A DNA stretch of 64,000 nt from Nocardia iowensis (lineage in GTDB: Bacteria > Actinomycetota > Actinomycetes > Mycobacteriales > Mycobacteriaceae). Shown in pieces: positions 8,710-17,738 of this stretch (within the stretch, counting starts at the first letter, position 1; each line of letters starts with the position of its first letter). The DNA lies in contig NZ_CP078145.1 in NCBI RefSeq assembly GCF_019222765.1, forward strand, positions 3,844,001 through 3,908,000. Direction: 5' to 3'. Below the pieces are notes generated by a model. It ran no database searches, was not told the origin of the DNA, and saw only the letters and a list, made by a program, of their open reading frames with translations. Position numbers and translations under genes: made by a program.

Positions 8710-9048
8710 ATGTCAATTCAAACAGCTGATTTCCTCGCCTTGCTGAGAGCGTTGCTTGATCAGAAAGCATCAGGTCGTGCCAGAGCGAGCGACGATGCAA
8801 CCGACTGGGTCAACGGATACTCTGATCGACAAGCCGAGACGTTGGTCGCCGTGTTGCTCTGGCTTGCCGAGCATGAATCGGACCAAAACGCGCTCGAAGC
8901 CGAACTGCACGCTGCGACGGAAATCGTTGAGAATAGGGACGTTGACCCAAGAATACTACGGGAAGCAAGAGCGCTGGATCCGAGCAAGATCACCATTGCT
9001 ACCAGTGAATATTACAACTATCTTATTTCTCTCGCTAAGGCCTCTTAG
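8710..9048 (+). CDS. Small helical protein, possible immunity protein
   Basis: ATG 8710 is preceded by GTGGAGGGAG, a strong ribosome site, and gives 112 residues. The product is acidic and mostly helical (QTADFLALLRALLDQKASG; ETLVAVLLWLAEHESDQ), with no membrane segment, cytoplasmic by composition. It starts two bases after the toxin-like remnant, the usual arrangement for a toxin-immunity pair, so an orphan immunity gene is the best guess. No named Imm family assigned. Confidence 0.6.
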   Translation: MSIQTADFLALLRALLDQKASGRARASDDATDWVNGYSDRQAETLVAVLLWLAEHESDQNALEAELHAATEIVENRDVDPRILREARALDPSKITIATSEYYNYLISLAKAS

Positions 9049-9176
9049 TGGCGTAAAGAGTGGTGCTGCACTGAGATGGGAAGCCGGGGGTGGTAGGCGA
9101 GGCATCGAATAGGCGTACCGTCTTGCATGCGGTGCAGCACTGGTTGCGAGGACGCGGAGTCGTGAGCTTCCTCTGC

Positions 9177-10774
9177 CTACGGCCCAATTTCGAGCTGCGT
9201 TAGCTGGTGAAGTAGGTGTGCGTATTGGTCGTGTCCCCCTCCGGACACGACCATTACGCACACGGGTGGTGGTGGCTGAACTTCAGCCACCACCATCCGT
9301 GTTTCGTGGTTATAGGTCATCTTGAGGCCCAGCTGTCGGTAGACCTCGAGCTTGTCGGCGGGATCGGCGGCTCGCAGGATCTTGATGAGGCCGCCAAAGG
9401 ACTTGACTAGCTGGCGAATCTCGTTGCGGCTCAATATAGGACGAGCCTTGGTTTCTGCTTCCATTGCTGTCAGCTGTGCGGCGGCGACCTCTCGTTCGGA
9501 TTGGACTTGCCGGGTCCAGGTGGCGATCAGTTGAGGGTCGGTGCCGGCTTCGAGCGCAGCGCGGTAGCTGTTGAGTTTGCGGTCGTAGTCGGCCAGTGAC
9601 TGCCGGATAGCGCGCATGGAGGCGACTGCTGCGTTGCTGTCGGGTTGGGCGCTTTCGAGCATGGTGAGAGATTGTTCGATCTGATCGCGGCGAAAGACTT
9701 GGGCGAGCCAAATGTCGATGGGGTCGATGATTTGTTCTTCTCGCACGTAAACCACTGTCGGGTGGTCGATCTTGTTGGCGATGGCGTACTCGGCGGGGAA
9801 GCGGCATCGGTAGTGGGCTTGTCGTGGTTCCAGTTGCCTTGCATCCGTCGTCCGCAGGTTTCGTGGGTGAGTAGTCCTTTGAAGGCGTAAGGGTGTTGGC
9901 GGCGGACTTTGCTGCGGACTGATCGCCGGTTTCGGGCGGCGAGGCGCAGTTGGGTTTGTTCGAAGGTTTCTTTGCTGATGAGTGCTTCGTGTGCTGGTTG
10001 GTCGGAGTGGACCCAGTCTTTGGTGGGGTTCCATGTGAGTCGGGTTTGATGGCCCAGGGCTACGTCGTTGACGTCGATGAGGGATTCCTGTTTGCGTTGT
10101 TTGTTCCAGACTTCGTGCCCGGTGTAGCGCGCATTGGTGAGTATCACGCGCACTGCGCTTTTGGACCATGCGACTCCGGACCGGTGTTGGTTGCGCTTGC
10201 GGTCATAAGCCGAAGGGCAGGGGATGTCTTCCGCGGTGAGGTGTTGGGCGATGGCGTAGATCCCGAATCCGTTGAGGTACTCACGAAAGATGCGTTGGAC
10301 GACCGGCGCTGTTGTGGGGTCGGGTTCGAGGATGTGGAGGCGTTTGCCGTCGGCGGCTTTGCCGGGGTGGGGGTGGGGTCCGGCGTCGGCGAGCCGGTAT
10401 CCGTAAGGTGGTCGGCCGCCCAGGTAGCGTCCTTCGACTCGAGCTTGGGCGGCCATGGCAGCGCGGACGCGGATTTTGATGCGGTTGCGTTCGCCTTTGG
10501 ACATGCCGCCGAACACCGACATGATCAGTTCGTGTGCTTCGGACTCGGGATCGATGGGGCCACCGACCTCGGGGACCCACAACTGCACGCTGTAGTGAAC
10601 GAAGACGGGGAACGTGAGTCCGAACTGGTTGCCGTAGAAGGCGCGTTGGGGTTCGCCGATGACGACCGCGTCGAACCCGCGGTCGGGGCGTGCGAGCATG
10701 TCGAGTAACCGTGAGGCTTGCGGGCGGCGTTTCCATGGAATCGATCGGCGGCTGAGCAGGTCATCCAGAGGCAC
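9177..10774 (-). pseudogene. Large serine recombinase, N-truncated and frameshifted
   Basis: Two consecutive frames together encode a large serine recombinase. From 10774 to about 9822: SIPWKRRPQASRLLDMLARP, GEPQRAFYGNQFGLTF, GGMSKGERNRIKIRVRAAMA (end of the catalytic domain), then the recombinase domain (YLGGRPPYGYRLADAGPHP; ILTNARYTGHEVWNKQRKQ). The second frame carries the zinc-ribbon/coiled-coil part to a stop at 9177. Near 9822 GNWNHGQAHYRCRF is broken by loss of one G. The first 60-70 residues, including the catalytic serine, are absent; they would precede SRSxPWKRRP. It cannot be an active integrase as read. Confidence 0.8.
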
Positions 10775-10849
10775 CCCGACGCCGAGGTTCTCTGCAAGCC
10801 TGCGGTAGCCGCCGAGTCACTCAACACTCGCGCCGGAAGAGTTCTGTCG

Positions 10850-10970
10850 ATGTGCTGAACCAACGGGCCGCGACCCTTGCACCGGCACGTTCCGGCCGAT
10901 ATCTGGTGACTGAATTCGGAGGCCGGAGTTGGCCGATGTGTTCGCGTTGGCCGACGTGATCTCCCGCAAT
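10850..10970 (+). pseudogene. Fragment of a murG-like glycosyltransferase gene
   Basis: The translation NQRAATLAPARSGRYLVTEF, then (after a shift) WPMCSRWPT-type reading of DNA nearly identical to ...GAGTTGGCGGATGTGTTCGC..., matches residues about 259-296 of the intact MurG-like protein at 24854-26053 (QRAADLAPDLSARYLVTEFV). At DNA level the match to 25629-25743 is close. It abuts the truncated 5' end of the recombinase, so the recombinase lost its start at this junction. Confidence 0.65.
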
Positions 10971-10980
10971 ATCAGGACCT

Positions 10981-11020
10981 GCCCATACACGCCCGCACCT
11001 GCCCCTACCTGTGTATGGGC
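10981..11020. repeat. Perfect inverted repeat, 10-base arms
   Basis: GCCCATACAC at 10981-10990 and GTGTATGGGC at 11011-11020 with a 20-base spacer, about 200 bases from the recombinase. It could be a recombinase or regulator binding site, or a terminator for the minus-strand gene that ends at 11088. No T-tract is seen. Confidence 0.5.
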
Positions 11021-11087
11021 GGATACGGGGCGCTGAGCTCGGCGACTGGCCTATGGTCACCCCGTGCCTCGGCCAGCAGCACGGCGT

Positions 11088-11801
11088 TCAGCTCAGTGGT
11101 ACCCACCCGCCGGCTACTTGCCCGTGGGAGATGGCGTCGGCGAAGTCGGCGACGATGCTGTCGAGAGCGGGGTGAATGGCGGTGCTGACCGCGACGACGA
11201 TTCCGCCGAGTTCGCGCACCACGGCAGTGATCTCGGGCCCGCAGTCACCGGTCCAGCCCGCGCGCAGATCGCCCAGGCGCACGGTGACGGTGTGGTCCTC
11301 GCCGAGATGGGCGATAGCGTCGGGAACGGTGTGGTCGATGCGTAGTACAGACCCGCCGCCGGTGAGCCCGTATTGGGCGTAGTAGTTGGTCGTGGCCACC
11401 CGCCAGCCCTCGTCGAACTCGGCCAGAATGACCTGCTCCAGGCCGGGATTGACCAGCAGAAACGGCCGCAGAGCCTCCGCGCCGCTCTGTTCACCGATGA
11501 TCGGCAGCAGCACCGTGGTCGCCACGAAGTTGACCGTCGCCGCCGTTGACGAGGGCCCCGGAGCGTCGTCCCACCGCGGCGCGCAGCAATCGGGGTGGTG
11601 CAGATCCGCGGTAGCCACGTATGCCCCGACCTCTACCCGGAGCGCGGCGCGGGTGCCGTTGAAAGGCCTACCGCACGTTTGGCATTCGTGCGGCCACAGA
11701 TGGACGGTCAAATCCTTGAGCCCGTCAGGGCCGAGCCGCTCACTAGTGAGGTCGTCGACGACGAACGGATAGTCCGGCTCGTTCTTCTTGCGCCACCCCA
11801 T
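11088..11801 (-). CDS. Unknown protein with CxxC pair
   Basis: 237 residues from ATG 11801 (GGGAGCGGCGGGG upstream). The N-terminal third has a zinc-knuckle-like HECQTCGRPF motif followed by HHPDCCAPRW, consistent with a metal-binding module. The rest is a regular alpha/beta sequence (VRLGDLRAGWTGDCGPEITA). No signal peptide or membrane segment. Not recognised; similar proteins occur on actinobacterial accessory elements by general impression only. Confidence 0.65.
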   Translation of the reverse strand: MGWRKKNEPDYPFVVDDLTSERLGPDGLKDLTVHLWPHECQTCGRPFNGTRAALRVEVGAYVATADLHHPDCCAPRWDDAPGPSSTAATVNFVATTVLLPIIGEQSGAEALRPFLLVNPGLEQVILAEFDEGWRVATTNYYAQYGLTGGGSVLRIDHTVPDAIAHLGEDHTVTVRLGDLRAGWTGDCGPEITAVVRELGGIVVAVSTAIHPALDSIVADFADAISHGQVAGGWVPLS

Positions 11802-11929
11802 GCCCCGCCGCTCCCTACTGGTGTAGACGACCACTCCACACCAGCATGCCGGTGGCGTCGAGACCCCCGGGGCGGTTCGGCCAGGATCGGCCGGTTGCCA
11901 GTGTCCGCGTAGGCAGTCGGTGGCCCAGC

Positions 11930-12163
11930 TCAGTCGCCGCGGCCGCGGTCAGTCAGCCGCTCGGCCAGCTCAGCTACCTCGACCCGCTTGGCACGCTCGC
12001 GCCGGTACCGTTCCAGCGCCGCCGGATCATCTGCGATGGCCAGCATCGCACGTCGCCAGCGGGCCTCCCGCGACCAGGGCCACACCCGAGGCAGCGACAG
12101 CAGCACAGCGCGATTCAGCGCCCGGTCTTGGCGACGACGCTCGGCACTCAACTCGTCGGACAT
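11930..12163 (-). CDS. Small basic helical protein, unknown
   Basis: 77 residues from ATG 12163 with GGGGGA upstream. Arg/Ala-rich helices (SAERRRQDRALNRAVLLSLP; ERYRRERAKRVEVAELAERL) suggest a short coiled coil. The frame extends to 12367 but the extra N-terminus is unlike protein. No family recognised. Confidence 0.55.
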   Translation of the reverse strand: MSDELSAERRRQDRALNRAVLLSLPRVWPWSREARWRRAMLAIADDPAALERYRRERAKRVEVAELAERLTDRGRGD

Positions 12164-12404
12164 GCCCACAATCGTCCCCCAGATCACACCATCCTCTCCT
12201 TCGGCGCGCCTCGATGCGGACAACGAGCTCAGCGGAAGCGAGCACTGGTTTGTCGCCCATGGTCGACAAACCACCGTTCGGAAGACGGCCAATATCCCTC
12301 CTCCCCGCTGCTGCGGACTCGCTTCGGTGTCCAGAATGCCTTGCGGCAACGGCATGTCGAGGGGCATCGCGGGTGTTTTCGTTCAGGCTGACAGACTTAG
12401 CGGA

Positions 12405-12725
12405 ATGAACAGTTCCGAGGTCCCTGCGGACATCGCGAAGATCGCCGAGTACCTGGCACGCTGGGCCGAAGGCTACGGTGGTGAGCTCAAGTGGAACGAG
12501 CACGCCAAGCTCAAGGCAAGCATAATGAACGAGCCGACCCGCTGGAGTCCTGCTCGTATCTCACCCAAGGCGTTCGAGGCGGCATGCCGTGAAGCCGGGC
12601 TTTCGGCCGAAGACACCGCGACGGTCACCGAATATCTGGGGAAGGTCCAGGCCGGCCGACGCATCGTCGCCCACAAGCAGTACCGCGACTTCGCGTTCGC
12701 GCTCCCTATCGGATCGGTGAACTGA
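12405..12725 (+). CDS. Unknown 106-residue protein
   Basis: From ATG 12405 a compact helical protein (DIAKIAEYLARWAEGYGGEL; SPKAFEAACREAGLSAEDTA) ending shortly before two strong hairpins. It looks genuine by amino acid pattern. No motif points to function. Confidence 0.55.
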   Translation: MNSSEVPADIAKIAEYLARWAEGYGGELKWNEHAKLKASIMNEPTRWSPARISPKAFEAACREAGLSAEDTATVTEYLGKVQAGRRIVAHKQYRDFAFALPIGSVN

Positions 12726-12771
12726 GCTCCACGTCGCCTATGCGGGTGACACCGAGGCCTGAAAGCACCGA

Positions 12772-12790
12772 AGGCGCCCTCCGGGCGCCT
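12772..12790 (+). terminator. Hairpin downstream of 12405-12725
   Basis: AGGCGCCC and GGGCGCCT form a perfect 8-base stem with a 3-base loop, 46 bases after the stop codon. A second stem (CCGCCTC at 12818-12824 with GAGGCGG at 12830-12836) follows. Neither has a T-tract, which is common for actinobacterial terminators. Confidence 0.5.
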
Positions 12791-12836
12791 CCAGTTCGCT
12801 CTTCAAGAACGAAGCTTCCGCCTCACCTGGAGGCGG

Positions 12837-13460
12837 TGTGCCCTACGACAGGGCGTTGGTGCCCATGGCGGGCGGCTTCCGGGAATCGCTCCCGGATCTG
12901 GGCATCGCGCCCAGGCGTTCGAGGCTCCGCCCCGAGGTCTTCCCGAGGCCCCACCTCGAGTTTGCGAGATGCGCTCTCGGAAGGCGTACTGCACCAGAGA
13001 GATTGAACGGTCTCTACTGGGTGATCGCGCTGGTTGATCAAGCCAGCAAGCGATCGATGATGACGAATATGGTCCGGCTGGCCGACAGGAACAACGGTCC
13101 CCATCGAGCTAGTCGGTCCATCCACTTGTCTCGCGTGCTGCGAGGCTCGTGTTCGGCCATCCCGCTCTCCTTCCTGTGACCCCAATCGCCCCCATGGGAG
13201 GCGATCGACTGTCAAGAAAGGTGCAGCTGAGACTATAACCCACGTCTGACCGGGGAATCTCCTCGGCGCGCCAACATTCACTCGCTGCGACTCTCCTCCG
13301 AGCTGTTCGTAAAACGACGGCGGCCCGGTGGAATAGCTGGCGTGGTGGCGTGGTTGATCGCTGCTGTCGGCGTCCGGACAGCCCCGGGCCTCACCCCATA
13401 CGTCGCTACGAGCGACCATTCGCCGAGAGGCGCTTGTGGGACGTCGGCCTTCAGCGATAA
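12837..13460. other. No gene recognised
   Basis: The open frames on both strands are proline/arginine/serine-rich shadows without ribosome sites. Nothing else of note was seen. Confidence 0.35.
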
Positions 13461-13604
13461 CGCCGCCAGTACACCTTGCCTGGCGTGCCCGGCATTGCCG
13501 AGGGCCAGTCCTTGCGCGAGATCAGCCGCGGCGTCGGTGTCAGCCTCGCCGTGGTGCACGGCGAAGTGAAGGCCGCCAACCTCGCCCCGACCGAGCAGTC
13601 ATAG
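13461..13604 (+). pseudogene. Short HTH-like coding remnant
   Basis: An open frame after TAA 13458 reads RRQYTLPGVPGIAEGQSLRE then ISRGVGVSLAVVHGEVKAAN and stops at 13602-13604. The central part looks like a helix-turn-helix (SLREISRGVGVSLAVVHGEV). No start codon is present, so this is probably the tail of a lost DNA-binding protein. Confidence 0.3.
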
Positions 13605-13620
13605 TCACTGTCCGAGCTTG

Positions 13621-14586
13621 CTACGCGATCGAGGGATGAAGGCTGCCGCCCTCCCGCACTTGGAATACGCCGTTTCCGATGAGGATCGAATCCCGCACCA
13701 CCGCATCCCGCAAGGATTCTGGCCACTTGGTCTGCACGGACCACCGAACTCCGCCGAGCTGATTCAGTCGGAGGTCCATCCGGCTCAGGTCATCTCCAGC
13801 GAAATCGTTGATGGCATTGCAGGCGTCGATCATTCGCTCAGAGAGCCGAAGCGAGCGCAACAGCACTTCATGAAGCTCCGTCGCGGTGTCGTAGGAGTCG
13901 TGCCGCTGGAGAAACTCCTTGTGCAGCCGACGGCCCTGACCGCGCAGGTTCAGGGCCAGTCGACGCATGCCCGCGAGGGCGCTGAGTACCCGCTCGATGG
14001 TGGCCGTCATTCGAGGGGAGTCCGCATCCGTATACGCGTCGAGTTCAAGGGCGACGTAGATCCTCTCACTGTGCTGGGAGAATTCCTGGGTGCTCTGGAG
14101 CATGGCGTGCCACAGCTCGTATTCCAGGTCGACGAACCGGGCTGCTCGCACACGGGGATCGGCGTCCATATGGGACAGAATTCTGTGCTGAAACAGCTCT
14201 GCGAGTTCACCGGCACGAGTGAGGCCACCACTGAGGAACATCTCCCGCAGAGTCCACCGCACGTCCGGCGCCAGGGCCTTCCAGCCGCTGAAGACCCGGG
14301 TGACGACTGCTGCCGCCTTGATGAACCGATCGGCTCCCGGCCCCTCGGCCCAGCCGGATGGGGGGAGCTGCCTGACTGGTGCGGGAACGATCGCGGCCAG
14401 GCCCGCCTCGACGTCGAGCGCTTCTGCCACCTCGGTGAGGTAGTTGTCGTGGTGGACGGGGATCAGGATTTCGCGCAGACCCGACTCGATATCGAGCGCG
14501 TCGGCGATCTCGGCAACAGCGGTGTGGTGCTGTTCGGCTAGCCAGCGATCGACAGCGGCGTTCCGCTCGTCAGTGAGGTCGTTCAT
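13621..14586 (-). CDS. Unknown protein coupled to an ECF sigma factor
   Basis: 321 residues, mainly helical and acidic, without membrane segments or signal peptide. The start ATG overlaps the sigma-factor stop (ATGA), so the two are translationally coupled. The first 60 residues contain a partial internal repeat (EIADALDIESGLREILIPVH against EVAEALDVEAGLAAIVPAPV). It has no anti-sigma hallmark (no ZAS HxxxCxxC, no TM). It may be a sigma-associated regulator or the output protein; no family recognised. Confidence 0.7.
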   Translation of the reverse strand: MNDLTDERNAAVDRWLAEQHHTAVAEIADALDIESGLREILIPVHHDNYLTEVAEALDVEAGLAAIVPAPVRQLPPSGWAEGPGADRFIKAAAVVTRVFSGWKALAPDVRWTLREMFLSGGLTRAGELAELFQHRILSHMDADPRVRAARFVDLEYELWHAMLQSTQEFSQHSERIYVALELDAYTDADSPRMTATIERVLSALAGMRRLALNLRGQGRRLHKEFLQRHDSYDTATELHEVLLRSLRLSERMIDACNAINDFAGDDLSRMDLRLNQLGGVRWSVQTKWPESLRDAVVRDSILIGNGVFQVREGGSLHPSIA

Positions 14587-15149
14587 TGTTCCTCGCTCGA
14601 ATCATCCAGGTAGATCGCGACTGTTCGGCGGGCCTTCTTCAGATTGGAACGAGCTGCCTCCGGAGTGATCTGGAGGATTTCCGCGATCTCCCTCGGCTCG
14701 TACCCCTCGAGAGTCCACGCCATCACTTGGCGTTGCCGCGAAGGCAAAGTAGGAACGATCCGGGCGAGATCGTGACGACGCTCCGCTGCATCGAATTCCG
14801 AATCGCTGCGAAGCAGGGCTGTCCGCTCGGGGACCTCGGCGACGGAATCCTCTTCGAGTTTGCTCATCCGGCGGGCGTACTCGCGCCCCGCCACGGTGTA
14901 CGACCAGGTCCTGGGATGCTCGATAACAGACCAGGAACGCCAGGCCTTCTCCAAAGTGTCCTGGGCGATTTCAACCGCGTCCGGCCGGCAGGCCCCGTGT
15001 CCTTCCAGGAAAGCCACCAGCCGCGGCACGATCTGCCGGTAGAACGCACTGAAGGCGGCAACCTCTCGAGCGAGGAACGCTGCGTCTTTGATGTCATGGG
15101 CGGAAACCGGTTTGAGTTCACCGGCCGGATTGTCACGGTCGTCGGTCAT
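14583..15149 (-). CDS. ECF-type RNA polymerase sigma factor
   Basis: 188 residues from the inner ATG 15149. Region 2 is visible at about residues 20-85 (FYRQIVPRLVAFLEGHG, EIAQDTLEKAWRSWSVIEHP) and region 4 at about 125-180 with its helix-turn-helix (LPSRQRQVMAWTLEGYEPRE then IAEILQITPEAARSNLKKAR). It lies between a small membrane protein upstream (17-base overlap) and an unknown coupled protein downstream, a three-gene unit with no separate classical anti-sigma gene; the membrane protein could serve that role. Confidence 0.85.
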   Translation of the reverse strand: MTDDRDNPAGELKPVSAHDIKDAAFLAREVAAFSAFYRQIVPRLVAFLEGHGACRPDAVEIAQDTLEKAWRSWSVIEHPRTWSYTVAGREYARRMSKLEEDSVAEVPERTALLRSDSEFDAAERRHDLARIVPTLPSRQRQVMAWTLEGYEPREIAEILQITPEAARSNLKKARRTVAIYLDDSSEEQ

Positions 15150-15372
15150 TAACTCGCCCCGCTTCTGAGCCAAGGATCAGGCGGGTCCGCCGACCGTCGC
15201 CGTGCACGTCGTCGACGCGACTGCCCTCGGGCAGTGCGCGGACGAGAGCGATCAGATATCCCCGATGTACCCGCTGCTGTTCTGCCCGCCACCGTAGGCG
15301 TAGCCAGAGCCCACCGACTGCCAGCACATGGATTCCTAGCGATATCACCAGCACAGCGGTAGTCGGGTTCAT
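15133..15372 (-). CDS. Small single-pass membrane protein
   Basis: 79 residues from ATG 15372. One N-terminal membrane segment (about residues 4-22, TTAVLVISLGIHVLAVGGLW) is followed by a basic cytoplasmic tail. It overlaps the sigma-factor start by 17 bases, so it is the first gene of that operon. Possible membrane partner of the sigma factor. Confidence 0.6.
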   Translation of the reverse strand: MNPTTAVLVISLGIHVLAVGGLWLRLRWRAEQQRVHRGYLIALVRALPEGSRVDDVHGDGRRTRLILGSEAGRVNDRRP

Positions 15373-15606
15373 GGTCTTCTTCCTCGCTCGGTTCGCGTTC
15401 ACCTATATAGAGGCTCAAAGCCGGGCGAGCGTGAACTCCCGAATGCAATCTGCACCCGTACAGTGCGACCGTCGTGCCCGGTTGCGCGTCTCTAGTTCAG
15501 GATTCAGTTGCGCGGTGTGCTCGGAAAAAGTAGTCGCCGCCAGCTGTCCCGTTCGGCGCGCCAGTGGGAAGTGTTGTCGGCGTTCAGAAGCCGCGCATTC
15601 GTGAGA

Positions 15607-16026
15607 TCACGTCCCTTCGGTGACCGCATCGGGTGGTGGAGGGTCCGTTCTCCGGTTGCGGCGGTAGTAAGCAGTGCTGATTCCGATCGCAGCGCCGACG
15701 CCGCCGAGTGCGCCAGCCCAACCGGGACCGGCGAGTAGGACGACAAGGGCGAGGCCTGCGGCCACAGCTGTTACCGGGACAAGGATCAGTGTGAGGAGCT
15801 GGCCGACAGCGGTCCAGCTGCCGCGGCAGCTGAAGACGAGTCGGATGTTGCGCTCGGCAAAGTCCAGCACGCCGACGGGCGGGGCTCTCGCTGCGCACTG
15901 TGGCCAGGCACCTGGATTCACCAGCTGCGCATTTTGTGCACGGCTTCGTCCGGGCTTTCCCCGCCGTGGAGCGGCGCCGGTGAGATCTGCCCGCTGCGAG
16001 GCCTCCGGCACCGGAGGTCGGGTCAC
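15607..16026 (-). CDS. Small two-TM membrane protein, copy A of a pair
   Basis: 139 residues from GTG 16026. Two hydrophobic segments (about residues 75-101 and 103-120) separated by a Gly-rich turn and ended by basic YYRRNRR. It is paralogous to 17307-17738: the shared pattern is R-x3-PP-x3-LD-x3-R-x4-L-x-C-x-G-x-W before the first helix and Gly/Ala-rich helix 2. Unlike copy B it lacks the N-terminal CSKC-type cysteine cluster. Function unknown; the shared upstream region with hairpin suggests common regulation. Confidence 0.6.
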   Translation of the reverse strand: MTRPPVPEASQRADLTGAAPRRGKPGRSRAQNAQLVNPGAWPQCAARAPPVGVLDFAERNIRLVFSCRGSWTAVGQLLTLILVPVTAVAAGLALVVLLAGPGWAGALGGVGAAIGISTAYYRRNRRTDPPPPDAVTEGT

Positions 16027-16153
16027 CCACTGCTACCCCGGTTCACGTGCAGGGGACAACGGCTGCAGGTTGACCCTGCGGTGGGATGGGGCAGGCGACA
16101 GTTGTCGCCCGCGGTGGCTACCCTCATCGGGCCTGGGTCCCTCTCTCGGAGCT

Positions 16154-16181
16154 GGGGGTGGGCATTTGGGGGTGGGCATTT
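16154..16181. repeat. 14-base tandem duplication
   Basis: GGGGGTGGGCATTT occurs twice head to tail (16154-16167 and 16168-16181) upstream of membrane-protein gene A. Copy B's upstream region lacks it. Confidence 0.75.
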
Positions 16182-16190
16182 GGGTTGTCT

Positions 16191-16227
16191 CGGTCCCCTG
16201 CCTTGCCTCGAACGAGGCAGGGGACCG
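16191..16227. promoter_or_regulatory. Strong hairpin upstream of membrane-protein gene A
   Basis: CGGTCCCCTGCCT (16191-16203) and AGGCAGGGGACCG (16215-16227) form a perfect 13-base stem with an 11-base loop. An analogous hairpin sits at the same relative place upstream of paralogue B. It may be a terminator for an upstream transcript, a leader structure or a small RNA. A second stem, CGTCGGCCG/CGGCCGACG, lies at 16280-16304. Confidence 0.55.
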
Positions 16228-16304
16228 CATTGCGTCCCAAGGAACTCAGCACCAGGACCAGGCCCGGGCCATCTTGGGCCGTCGGCCGCCGCGAACGGCC
16301 GACG

Positions 16305-17050
16305 TGGCGAGATAGTAAGCCAGGGCCCCGACGCGACCTGTCCGGTCGAGAACCTCGCTCCAGACGTCTACTTCCCAGCAAAGCCGCAGGTAGAGCCGTG
16401 ATCGTGCGTCCGGTAGCGCGATGTCCGACAACAGATTTCGCTTCTGAACGGCGATCACCTGCCAAGGGGCCGAGCGATGGAACCCTTCTGGACTGCGCTT
16501 TTAGATGGTCGAGGGCGAAAAATGGTCGACGGCTGTAGACGGCTTGTGGAGAAGTCGGCCCCTGGGGACAACCGCGAAGCAACTTCTGCTCGTCGAGGTT
16601 GTTGCCGAGCTGACGCTTCAACGGGAACCCGCCCGCGCCAGTGAAGATCTCATTCATTTCTGTCGTCCATCCCATCGGTCGAAATTGGTTGATGGGATTG
16701 TGGGCGGGGGGTTTTCCACGTGCGGCAGTCGAGGATTTCCCTGGTCAGAAGCGACGATGTGCGGTGCGGACGATGACTCGAATGGGGGCATGGCTCGGAC
16801 GGTAGGTCCGCCCCAGGACATTTGGACCAGCCCAGCGCCCGAGAGCGAACGAATGCCCTGCCGGGCTGGCGGGTATTCGAACGCGGGTGCCGGAATACGA
16901 TCATGCGCGCGAACGTACGGCCTTCAGCGGGACTGGACCGTCAAGAATTTTGACAGTCCGAATGCGTCCGAGGGCTCGATATACGCACCGGGCCCGCCGG
17001 AGTGCCGCACCTTCAGCGCAGCAATGGTAGGGATCAGAGGGTGAGGACTC
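16305..17050. other. Stretch without a recognisable gene
   Basis: Both strands carry only arginine/proline-rich shadow frames (for example plus 16505-17044). No family motif, repeat or tRNA was seen. Confidence 0.35.
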
Positions 17051-17215
17051 TCAGCCCTCGGTAGGTACGAGATCGGCCACCCGTACGGTCCATGGATAAC
17101 GACCGGGTGCATCTTCGACCGACTCGATGACCGCTCGGTCGCCCTCGATCTCTACGACCGTGAACACCGAGACGCCGCTGGTTCCTATCCGGACGTGATC
17201 ACCTACGTTCGCCAC
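17051..17215 (-). CDS. Small 54-residue protein, unknown
   Basis: From GTG 17215 the frame encodes VANVGDHVRIGTSGVSVFTV then VEIEGDRAVIESVEDAPGRY and PWTVRVADLVPTEG, a well-formed small beta-rich protein with regular strands and no low complexity. It lies 91 bases downstream of membrane-protein gene B and may be in its operon. The ribosome site is weak. Confidence 0.55.
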   Translation of the reverse strand: MANVGDHVRIGTSGVSVFTVVEIEGDRAVIESVEDAPGRYPWTVRVADLVPTEG

Positions 17216-17306
17216 ACTTCGCAGACTATCCCGATCGGATACCGCGCATCATCACCGTGACCACCGACAACTTCCCGACCCCGAGTGACATCATGCCGGG
17301 GCTGGC

Positions 17307-17738
17307 TTACGCGGCGCGCGGAGCGCCGGATTCCGTACTTCCCGAGTCGTCGGCGGGGGGACTGGGACTGGGCACCGGCAGGTGCCGATGGCGTCGGCGA
17401 ACCCAGCTGATCGCACCAGCGATGAGACCGGCCCCGCCGAGGATCCCGGCGCCACCGCCGACGACCGCGCCGGTCGAGCCGAGGATCAGTCCGACGACCA
17501 CGGCGGCAACGAACGGAGCCGACAAAGCGAGGACCAGTCCGGCAACATACAGCGTCGGTTTCCAGCTCCAGTGCCCGCTGCACAGCAGCAGCGACTGCCG
17601 GTCGATCAGATCCAGCCAGTTCGCCGGCGGGGTGTCCGCCCGAACCCTCGGCAGACAGGTCGGCCCACACTTCGAGCACTCATGGCGACTCGGGAGAGCG
17701 GGCTCGATGCCCCCGGTCCCCGGGAACAGTTCAACCAT
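17307..17738 (-). CDS. Small two-TM membrane protein with Cys cluster, copy B
   Basis: 143 residues from ATG 17738. The N-terminus has HECSKCGPTC, a zinc-knuckle-like cluster, then PPANWLDLIDRQSLLLCSGHW matching the paralogue's pre-membrane pattern, then two hydrophobic segments with GGGAGILGGAGLI in the second and a basic WVRRRHRH stop. Paralogue of 15607-16026. Unknown function; the basic stop suggests the tail faces the cytoplasm. Confidence 0.65.
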   Translation of the reverse strand: MVELFPGTGGIEPALPSRHECSKCGPTCLPRVRADTPPANWLDLIDRQSLLLCSGHWSWKPTLYVAGLVLALSAPFVAAVVVGLILGSTGAVVGGGAGILGGAGLIAGAISWVRRRHRHLPVPSPSPPADDSGSTESGAPRAA

